From contig JAHIRA010000142.1 of assembly GCA_018818905.1 (NCBI GenBank), forward strand, positions 1-5,203: DNA of 5,203 nt. The letters are read 5' to 3'. How positions within the stretch are numbered: position 1 is the first letter of the stretch; each line of letters begins with the position of its first letter. The DNA comes from Patescibacteria group bacterium (GTDB taxonomy: Bacteria > Patescibacteriota > JABMPQ01 > JAHIRA01). The position numbers and the translations under genes are program-made. The notes under the pieces were generated by a model. The model saw only the letters and a list, made by a program, of their open reading frames with translations, was not told where the DNA came from and searched no databases. Of the stretch, positions 1-4,792 are shown piece after piece.

Positions 1-1542
1 GATTTGCCAGCAGAAGTTCAGCAAATTCTAGCTGACAAACAAAATACCCCGGCTGGCTTGGGCCAGAACACCGCCGAGATGATTTCTGACGTGGGCGCAG
101 AATCAACTCCGCTGGTCAAAAAATATCCGGATCGATATGAATTCTTGGCCGAGATTGCTGAGAAAGGGTTAAGCCCCAGGAAGGCTTATAACCTAATGGC
201 TTTTATGGGTCAAGACTATTTCAAAGGTTATGATGATATGGATAGCATTGATAAGCTAACCTTTCCCAAAGATCACAGCGCTCATGAAGACTTCCCATTT
301 GGGTGGTACTTCTTCTCTGGAAATTTCAAAGATAAAAATGACAATGTGGTTGATGTTGTGGTGGTTTTCTTTAGACGAGCCATCTATCCACCACCAATTG
401 CCGAGAAATTAGGCTTGTCTCAGCTGGATAATCAAACTGTTGAAACGGTTGTGGCGGTAAACTATGCCGACAAGAACCTGCACATTCTAGGTAGCGATCC
501 ATTGGTCTCTGGAGCTTCTGGTCTGGTCACTTTTGACGCTGATCCGCTTTTGATGCAGGTGGGTAAAAACAAAGCCGTGAGCTTACAGCAAGATGCTTTG
601 TTTCCGATGAAGCTAGAAATTGAAGATCCGGCCAAAGACTTTAAGATAGATTTAACTCTCAAGGAAGGTAAGCCAGTCTTATACCAAGGGGAAGGCGGCA
701 AAGCCCCTTCTATTTATGGTTTGGGGACTTGGTACTATTCTATTCCCAATATCAAGACAGAAGGTTCGGTTGTGTATGAGGGCGAGACTAGGGAAATAAC
801 TGGTAAAATGTGGATGGATAATCAGTGGATGGCTGGCATTACCCCTCCTGGATATCCCAATAATGCTTATATTCAGGCTCTTTCAAATATCTCGAATGGC
901 TTTAAGAAAGAAACCCCCAAAGCTTGGGGCTGGGATTGGTCAGACGTTCAGTTTGACGACAATACTGAAATAACCTATTCTAGTATTCACTCAACCCTAA
1001 CCAAGGATCTAAATAATCTGGGCGATACACCGCCGGGGAATGTTGAAAGAGAAACTTCTGGAAAGTATATTCATGAAGACGGAACTTACGAAGACATTAA
1101 GGGTAATTTGACTATCACCAAATGGAACCGTAGCCCTCATTCCAAGGCTTGGTATCCAGATGGTTGGGATGTTAAATTCCCAGACCAAAATATCGAATTC
1201 ACTATGGTGCCGACTGTAGAGGATCAATTTATCTTCTCGTCCAACTCAGAAATACGTGAAGGAGGAACCATCGTCAAAGGCAAGAAAGACGGCAAAGATA
1301 TTGCTGGCTACGGCTTTGGTGAAGGGGTTGGCTATTCTGGGCAAGAATACACATATAAGAAAACTTTTGAGCTTTATGGACTTGAGGATACAGAGAAGAA
1401 TCGAGACCTGCTGACTGCCAAACCGCCAGGAACCATGCTGGTTTTTCAGAGTTTAATGGTCGTGGCTTCACCGGGGGCGTTACTGATTTTGCTGATTATG
1501 ATTGTGGTTGATGTGGTGAGAAAAAAGAAACATAGAAGATAG
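1..1542 (+). CDS. AttH/CrtC-type lipocalin-like protein with C-terminal membrane anchor (5' end outside window)
   Basis: The frame is open from base 1, so this is the 3' part of a gene. The TTG at base 4 is a possible start but has no visible ribosome site, and a true start upstream is more likely. Counting that TTG as residue 1, the landmarks of the AttH / carotenoid 1,2-hydratase (CrtC) lipocalin-like fold appear in order: FPFGWYFFSG (97-106), GTWYYS (241-246), WMDNQW (270-275, the family's W-x-D-x-x-W signature), WGWDWSDVQ (308-316), WYPDGW (383-388), EDQF (406-409) and GYGFGEGVGY (435-444). A hydrophobic helix (about 478-505) and the basic tail RKKKHRR follow. By the positive-inside rule the tail is cytoplasmic and the lipocalin part lies outside. 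Family members act on or bind hydrophobic molecules such as carotenoids. The substrate here is unknown and no carotenoid gene is nearby. The fold call is firm, the function is not. Confidence 0.8.
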   Translation, partial: DLPAEVQQILADKQNTPAGLGQNTAEMISDVGAESTPLVKKYPDRYEFLAEIAEKGLSPRKAYNLMAFMGQDYFKGYDDMDSIDKLTFPKDHSAHEDFPFGWYFFSGNFKDKNDNVVDVVVVFFRRAIYPPPIAEKLGLSQLDNQTVETVVAVNYADKNLHILGSDPLVSGASGLVTFDADPLLMQVGKNKAVSLQQDALFPMKLEIEDPAKDFKIDLTLKEGKPVLYQGEGGKAPSIYGLGTWYYSIPNIKTEGSVVYEGETREITGKMWMDNQWMAGITPPGYPNNAYIQALSNISNGFKKETPKAWGWDWSDVQFDDNTEITYSSIHSTLTKDLNNLGDTPPGNVERETSGKYIHEDGTYEDIKGNLTITKWNRSPHSKAWYPDGWDVKFPDQNIEFTMVPTVEDQFIFSSNSEIREGGTIVKGKKDGKDIAGYGFGEGVGYSGQEYTYKKTFELYGLEDTEKNRDLLTAKPPGTMLVFQSLMVVASPGALLILLIMIVVDVVRKKKHRR

Positions 1543-1561
1543 TTCGGTATAAGAAAAACAG

Positions 1562-1586
1562 AAAAGCGGCCAGTGGTCGCTTTTTT
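1562..1586 (+). terminator. Rho-independent terminator after the lipocalin-like gene
   Basis: AAAAGCGGCC and GGTCGCTTTT form a 10-bp stem with one G-U pair and an AGT loop. The stem runs into six T residues. It lies 19 bases after the stop codon and separates this gene from the next. Confidence 0.88.
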
Positions 1587-1645
1587 GGTACACATTTCCC
1601 TTGTTTTTGGAAATTAAGGCTTAGGGTATAATAAAGCAAAATTTA

Positions 1646-1674
1646 TTGACTTTTAGTGTGATTTGTGATATAAA
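1646..1674 (+). promoter_or_regulatory. Sigma70-type promoter with extended -10
   Basis: TTGACT (1646-1651) is followed by exactly 17 bases and TATAAA (1669-1674). A TG one base upstream of the -10 (1666-1667) makes it an extended -10. The predicted start near 1681 gives a leader of about 50 bases before the ATG at 1731. A second -10-like TATAAT at 1627-1632 has no convincing -35 at the right distance. Confidence 0.75.
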
Positions 1675-1718
1675 AAGTAGCTCTTTATAAAACTTGATTC
1701 CCCCCAATACTCTTATCT

Positions 1719-1724
1719 GAGGAG
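1719..1724 (+). promoter_or_regulatory. Shine-Dalgarno site fixing the start at 1731
   Basis: GAGGAG lies six A residues before the ATG at 1731. The next in-frame ATG (1743) would be too far away, so the first ATG is the start. This is the strongest ribosome site in the window. Confidence 0.85.
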
Positions 1725-1730
1725 AAAAAA

Positions 1731-2720
1731 ATGTTTAAGAAAATGAATTTTGGCCGGAAAGTCATCATTCCGCCCTGCACTGGCCTAGAAGTTTTGACGG
1801 AAGGGTCTTTTAAGCCTGAAAACTCCTTAGGCGCAAGCGACTACATGACAGACCCTGGTCCTGTTCCCAGCGAGGCCACAGAGGCAGTTGAGGTTGAAAT
1901 CTTGGAGGTTCCGGCAGGTTTGACGGGACTTCGGGCCAATTCTGGCTATGTGATTGAGGATTGTCTGCTGAGAACTCCCTGGGAGTGTTCTTTTTCCCGA
2001 GCTCAGGCTGTGAAGTTCTTGACCGAGCAGCGCGATCTGTGGCTTGAGAATGGAAGGCACCTCCTTCTCCTGAGGAATGTCCATGGCAAAACGGATGAAA
2101 TTGGGTTTCGCTTTGTTGAAGCAAGGCGGAGCAAGCCTTTCCGACCGGGTGGAAGAGGGCGTGTCAGTGTGGCTATTCATTACCCTATTTGTTCGGGTGA
2201 CACTTCTGTCTCGGAGGGAGATAAGATTGTCCTGCCAAAGATCAAGCCCAAATCCGAATCTTGTGAGGCTCTTGAACGGGAAGATCTCCTGGTTCCAGCT
2301 TGTGAAGGGACTGAAAACTTTGATGGTTCCAAACCCATCCTTGAAAGCTTCTCTCAAGAAGAAACTCCTGAAACCAGGGCTTTGCTTTTCAGGTTCACTA
2401 GAAAATCCCCCTTGGGTTTTTATGCCAGATGGCTGTTTGAGTCTTTTGGCCGACATCCGACTAGACTGGCTTGGACCTGGGCACAATTTGCCCAGTTTAT
2501 GATTCTTCATCGTCTGGACCTCCTTGAGGAGAAAGCGGAAAACCATTGCCGGGCACTCTTTCTGATTCGTCAGAAAGAAAGAAATCAATTGTCCGTTCTG
2601 GAAATTCAGATTGAGATGGTGGGGGAGAAATGTGAGATTAAGATGGAGGTTAAGGGCAACTTCCTTGACCTGGAGGCCTCCCAGCCGAAAGTCGGGGATC
2701 TAGTGGTGATCCCAGATTAG
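1731..2720 (+). CDS. Hypothetical protein with two diverged copies of a ~90-residue module
   Basis: I do not recognise the family. The protein has 329 residues, with no signal peptide or membrane helix. After a roughly 80-residue N-terminal part, residues 81-170 and 242-329 follow the same plan. Each begins with a W- and AQ-containing helix (SFSRAQAVKFL at 87-97, TWAQFAQFMIL at 249-259). A basic-flanked hydrophobic strand follows (RHLLLLR at 109-115, CRALFLIR at 273-280), then more beta-like stretches, then a G-D hydrophobic-proline ending (GDKIVLPK at 163-170, GDLVVIPD at 322-329). The linker (171-241) is acidic and polar. The gene is a closed unit with its own promoter, ribosome site and terminator. 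A sampled stretch near 1861-1920 is about 57% GC, against about 43% in a sampled stretch of the DinD-like gene, which may indicate a different origin. A 253-codon antisense frame overlaps it but lacks comparable signals. Confidence 0.8.
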   Translation: MFKKMNFGRKVIIPPCTGLEVLTEGSFKPENSLGASDYMTDPGPVPSEATEAVEVEILEVPAGLTGLRANSGYVIEDCLLRTPWECSFSRAQAVKFLTEQRDLWLENGRHLLLLRNVHGKTDEIGFRFVEARRSKPFRPGGRGRVSVAIHYPICSGDTSVSEGDKIVLPKIKPKSESCEALEREDLLVPACEGTENFDGSKPILESFSQEETPETRALLFRFTRKSPLGFYARWLFESFGRHPTRLAWTWAQFAQFMILHRLDLLEEKAENHCRALFLIRQKERNQLSVLEIQIEMVGEKCEIKMEVKGNFLDLEASQPKVGDLVVIPD

Positions 2721-2740
2721 ATATGTTCTTTGTTCGCTTT

Positions 2741-2769
2741 CCCTGCACACAAACATGTGCGGGGTTTTT
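2741..2769 (+). terminator. Rho-independent terminator after the duplicated-module gene
   Basis: CCCTGCACA and TGTGCGGGG form a 9-bp stem with one G-U pair and a CAAACA loop, followed by TTTTT. It starts 20 bases after the stop codon. Read on the minus strand the hairpin has no trailing U run, so it does not clearly serve the convergent msrA gene. Confidence 0.85.
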
Positions 2770-2786
2770 ATTGCAGCAAAAAAATA

Positions 2787-3320
2787 CTATTTTTCTTGCT
2801 GTTTTTGTATATAATCTTCTCGTCCAGATCCTTTCTTGTAAGCTTGATACTGAACTCGTTTCTTTTTGTAATAATCCTGGTGGTATTCTTCTGCGGGGTA
2901 GAAGGTAGTGGCTTCAAGAAGCTGAGTGACGATAGGTTTCTGATATTTCCCCGATCTTTGCAAAGACTCAATAGATTCTTCGGCTAGTTTCTTCTGCTTG
3001 TCATCCATATAGAAGATAGCGGTTCTGTATTGAGGTCCTTTATCGGAAAATTGCCCTTCGGTATCGGTAGGATCGGTGTTGAGCCAGAAACGGTCTAGGA
3101 GTTCTTGATAAGAAATAATAGCAGGGTCAAAGGTTACTTCGGTGGCTTCAAGATGTCCGGTGGTGCCAGTTGAAACTTGTTCATAGCTAGGGTTCTCGAC
3201 CGTTCCGCCGATGTAGCCGTTTACAGCTTCAGTAACCCCGTCCAGCTCCTCCATAGCGGCTTCAATACACCAGAAGCAGCCGCCGGCGAAGATAGCTTTT
3301 TTTTGAGATGAGCTTGCCAT
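2787..3320 (-). CDS. msrA: Peptide methionine (S)-S-oxide reductase MsrA
   Basis: MsrA reduces the S form of methionine sulfoxide in proteins and free methionine, normally with thioredoxin recycling, in the cytoplasm. The 177-residue protein carries the catalytic motif GGCFWC (13-18, nucleophile Cys15), NGYIGG (34-39), GHLEATEV (55-62, with the conserved Glu58), the strand FWLNTDPT (78-85), GPQYRTAIFY (95-104) and FYPAEEYHQDYY (140-151). Length matches single-domain MsrA, with no fused MsrB. Only two cysteines exist, Cys15 and Cys18. The C-terminal recycling cysteines of the E. coli type are absent, so Cys18 is the only candidate resolving residue. The start is set by the ATG at 3318-3320, a few residues before the first strand, although no Shine-Dalgarno site is visible. 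The gene is transcribed alone, converges with the gene ending at 2720 and diverges from the gene at 3410. Confidence 0.96.
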   Translation of the reverse strand: MASSSQKKAIFAGGCFWCIEAAMEELDGVTEAVNGYIGGTVENPSYEQVSTGTTGHLEATEVTFDPAIISYQELLDRFWLNTDPTDTEGQFSDKGPQYRTAIFYMDDKQKKLAEESIESLQRSGKYQKPIVTQLLEATTFYPAEEYHQDYYKKKRVQYQAYKKGSGREDYIQKQQEK

Positions 3321-3367
3321 GGTTTTTGTATTATTTGTGGCTAAAAGCCTGATTGTTGACTATACTT

Positions 3368-3376
3368 ATTATAGCA
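3368..3376 (-). promoter_or_regulatory. Extended -10 promoter for msrA
   Basis: On the minus strand the sequence reads TGCTATAAT, a perfect extended -10 (TG-n-TATAAT). No good -35 is seen at 17 bases, which is tolerated with an extended -10. Transcription would start near 3361, giving a leader of about 40 bases. The -10 lies inside a short inverted repeat (CTATA, 5 bases, TATAG; 3360-3374). Confidence 0.6.
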
Positions 3377-3387
3377 GAATTTGACCT

Positions 3388-3393
3388 TATAAA
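3388..3393 (+). promoter_or_regulatory. Possible -10 element for the small membrane protein
   Basis: TATAAA lies 16 bases before the ATG at 3410, overlapped by a GATAAT at 3394-3399. No -35 of quality is seen upstream at normal spacing. TTGACT at 3356-3361 is too far from this element (26 bases) and has no -10 at 17 bases. This is a weak call, resting on composition and the need for a promoter here. Confidence 0.25.
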
Positions 3394-3409
3394 GATAATG
3401 TAGGTAGAA

Positions 3410-3730
3410 ATGAAAAAATTGACCACAATTAATCTCGTTGTTTCTTGTCTGGTGGCTCAGCTAGAGCTGGTCGTGCTGTGGTATTTTACCACCGGGAAAG
3501 GTGATCTTATTGGCACGGAGTCAGACGTGATTTATTACCTGATAGTTTTTCTGATCTCAGGCCTTTACTATTTTGTTTACTTACTATTCTTTTGGCCATA
3601 CGGCTTGTTTTCTGGCAAGATAGAGGGGGAGAAGTTAAAAAATCTCTTGTTTAACCTCTTTGCAGTGATTGTGACAATGATAGGTCATTTTTATTTTGCG
3701 GTAGCTATTGTGGGTGGGATTGCGTTTTAG
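3410..3730 (+). CDS. Small three-helix membrane protein, unknown function
   Basis: I do not recognise this 106-residue protein. Three hydrophobic stretches are clear, at about residues 7-27, 39-66 and 77-104. Charged loops separate them: TTGKGDLIGTESD (27-39) and SGKIEGEKLKN (68-78). The N-terminus begins MKK, and the basic/acidic loop after helix 2 suggests N-in, C-out topology, though this is not decisive. Helix 2 and its end are rich in Tyr, Phe and Trp (YYFVYLLFFWPY at 53-64). There is no catalytic motif. The start at the ATG has a modest AGG at 3402-3404, five bases away. The gene is divergent from msrA and followed by a terminator about 130 bases downstream. It could be an envelope or transport accessory protein, but nothing here proves that. 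Confidence 0.72.
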   Translation: MKKLTTINLVVSCLVAQLELVVLWYFTTGKGDLIGTESDVIYYLIVFLISGLYYFVYLLFFWPYGLFSGKIEGEKLKNLLFNLFAVIVTMIGHFYFAVAIVGGIAF

Positions 3731-3772
3731 AGGGGAGTTGTCCATAAAATTATGAAAAACACCTCTCCCCAG

Positions 3773-3784
3773 GCTCTACGGAGC
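3773..3784 (+). other. Small hairpin with UACG tetraloop
   Basis: GCTC, TACG, GAGC forms a 4-bp stem closed by C-G around a UACG loop, one of the exceptionally stable UNCG class. There is no T run after it, so it is not a terminator. With a stem this short the occurrence could be chance. Confidence 0.3.
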
Positions 3785-3814
3785 ATAGAAGAGTTGTTAA
3801 TTTGATAAAAATAA

Positions 3815-3838
3815 AAATCTATTTGAAGTTATAGATTT
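3815..3838. repeat. Inverted repeat, candidate operator
   Basis: AAATCTAT and ATAGATTT are perfect 8-bp arms separated by eight bases (TTGAAGTT). The right arm ends just upstream of the extended -10 at 3840-3848, so the repeat covers the usual -35 area, as expected of a regulator binding site. An A+T-rich chance palindrome remains possible. Confidence 0.45.
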
Positions 3839-3839
3839 A

Positions 3840-3848
3840 TGTTACAAT
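3840..3848 (+). promoter_or_regulatory. Candidate extended -10 promoter upstream of the terminator
   Basis: TGTTACAAT matches the extended -10 pattern TG-n-TAnAAT. The nearest -35-like TTGAAG (3823-3828) is only 14 bases away. A start near 3855 would place the hairpin at 3862-3886 almost at the 5' end of the RNA, so the product would be a very short RNA or would need read-through. Confidence 0.35.
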
Positions 3849-3861
3849 GAAGATGTTCTTA

Positions 3862-3886
3862 AAAAAGCGGAGAAGATCCGCTTTTT
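3862..3886 (+). terminator. Rho-independent terminator
   Basis: AAAAAGCGGA and TCCGCTTTTT form a perfect 10-bp stem with a GAAGA loop and a run of five T residues. It lies about 130 bases after the membrane protein gene and 57 bases before the DinD-like start. It most simply ends the upstream transcript, but it would also act as an attenuator for any promoter before it. Confidence 0.85.
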
Positions 3887-3902
3887 ATTATGCAAAAATT
3901 AT

Positions 3903-3931
3903 TTGTCAGCAAGGAGAATATCTAATACACT
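3903..3931 (+). promoter_or_regulatory. Candidate promoter giving a near-leaderless DinD-like mRNA
   Basis: TTGTCA (3903-3908), a 17-base spacer and TACACT (3926-3931) match the consensus at five of six and four of six positions. It lies just after the terminator. Transcription would begin near 3938, about six bases before the ATG. That fits the absence of a ribosome site at the ATG: the AAGGAG at 3911-3916 is 27 bases away and falls in the promoter spacer. Confidence 0.45.
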
Positions 3932-3943
3932 AAAGACAAAGAC

Positions 3944-4792
3944 ATGAAGAAGCAAGCAAAAAACAAGGCCATAGCTATTTTTGAAGGCGATCAAATTCGT
4001 CGGGTTTGGGATGAGAAAAAAGGGAAATGGTATTTTTCGGTGATAGATGTGGTTCAAGTTTTAACTAGTCAAGCAAATTACCAGACTGCGAGGAAGTATT
4101 GGAACAAGATGAAAGAAAGGCTTAGCAAAGAGGGTAATGAGTCGGTGACAAATTGTCACCGACTGAAATTGGAAGCGGAAGATGGAAAAAAGTATTTAAC
4201 AGCGGTCGCTGACACAGAAACTCTTTTTCGTCTAATCCAATCCATCCCTTCCAAAAAAGCGGAACCTTTTAAGTTGTGGCTGGCAAAAGTTGGCTATGAG
4301 AGAGTCAAGGAAATCGAAAACCCAGAACTGTTGCAAGAACGGATGAAGAAAATGTATGAGAAAAAAGGATATTCCAAAGAATGGATTGATAAAAGGCTTC
4401 GAGGAATGGCTATTAGGCAGAATCTGACTGATGAATGGAAAGAAAGAGGTGTCAACGATGGTAAGAGCTTTGCTATTCTGACAGCCGAGATATCAAAGGC
4501 GGCTTTTGGTCTAACGCCCTCAGAGTACAAGAAGCACAAGGGTTTGAAGAGAGAAAATCTACGGGATCATATGGATGAGCTAGAATTGATCTTCGGTATG
4601 CTGGGCGAGAAGGTAACAACCGAGATTTCCAAAAAGGAAAAACCAGAAACTTTTAATAAAAACAAAAAAGTAGCCAAAAGAGGTGGTTCGGTGGCTGGAG
4701 GGGCGAGGAAGCAGGCGGAGAAGGAGATTGGGAGGAGTGTGGTGTCAAAAAAGAATTTTATTGGAGGTCAAGAGGTTGAAGAATTAGAATAA
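3944..4792 (+). CDS. Bro-N / DinD-like protein (DNA damage-inducible protein D family)
   Basis: The 282-residue protein joins two parts. Residues about 8-115 resemble the BRO N-terminal DNA-binding domain of phage antirepressors, with KWYFSVIDVVQVL (28-40), VADTETLFRLIQ (88-99) and PFKLWLAKVGYER (108-120). Residues about 150-272 resemble the C-terminal part of DinD: RGMAIRQNLTDEWKERGV (153-170), HKGLKRENLRDHM (198-210), LGEKVTTEI (220-228) and RGGSVAGGAR (246-255). E. coli DinD is SOS-induced and inhibits RecA-driven recombination. Whether that holds here is inference, and no LexA box is visible upstream. The family often occurs outside prophages, and no phage genes are seen here. A stop codon (3923-3925) lies seven codons upstream with no other start between, so the ATG is well set despite lacking a ribosome site. 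The gene holds a strong palindrome (codons 66-74) and overlaps the opposite gene by 25 bp. Confidence 0.88.
   Translation: MKKQAKNKAIAIFEGDQIRRVWDEKKGKWYFSVIDVVQVLTSQANYQTARKYWNKMKERLSKEGNESVTNCHRLKLEAEDGKKYLTAVADTETLFRLIQSIPSKKAEPFKLWLAKVGYERVKEIENPELLQERMKKMYEKKGYSKEWIDKRLRGMAIRQNLTDEWKERGVNDGKSFAILTAEISKAAFGLTPSEYKKHKGLKRENLRDHMDELELIFGMLGEKVTTEISKKEKPETFNKNKKVAKRGGSVAGGARKQAEKEIGRSVVSKKNFIGGQEVEELE
4140..4164. repeat. 25-bp near-perfect palindrome inside the DinD-like gene
   Basis: AGTCGGTGACAA, a single central A, and TTGTCACCGACT form perfect 12-bp arms. The palindrome spans codons 66-74, encoding E-S-V-T-N-C-H-R-L. As RNA it makes an 11-bp stem with an AAU loop and no U run, so it is not a terminator. 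It could be an internal protein-binding site or an RNA structure. Confidence 0.9.

Noticed and set aside
462..701. Short minus-strand frames opposite the lipocalin-like gene (also 1009-1227 and 1274-1471)
   Set aside because: They are shadows of a gene with intact family motifs, and no start signals were seen.
917..933. CCCCAA-AGC-TTGGGG inverted repeat in the lipocalin-like gene
   Set aside because: The arms are short and inside coding sequence, with no T run. This is explainable by chance.
2077..2502. 141-codon plus-strand frame inside the same gene
   Set aside because: It is an overlapping alternative frame with no start signals of its own.
1827..2588. 253-codon minus-strand frame opposite the duplicated-module gene
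   Set aside because: It begins at TTG with no ribosome site or promoter, its product lacks recognisable motifs, and the plus-strand gene has a promoter, ribosome site and terminator that fit exactly.
2730..2987. Hydrophobic plus-strand frame antisense to msrA
   Set aside because: Its hydrophobicity comes from reading the lysine-rich msrA C-terminus in reverse. It overlaps a terminator and has no ribosome site.
3732..3770. GGGGAG and CTCCCC pairing across about 27 bases
   Set aside because: The stem is only 6 bp with a long loop and no T run, so it does not look like a terminator or riboswitch.
3731..3943. Riboswitch or LexA box ahead of the DinD-like gene
   Set aside because: No conserved aptamer core or SOS box (CTGT-8-ACAG or GAAC-4-GTTC type) is visible.
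4294..4539. 81-codon minus-strand frame inside the DinD-like gene
   Set aside because: It lies opposite conserved DinD family motifs and has no features of its own.
3944..4792. Prophage remnant suggested by the Bro-N domain
   Set aside because: No integrase, structural phage gene or attachment repeats occur in the window, and DinD-like proteins are common outside prophages.
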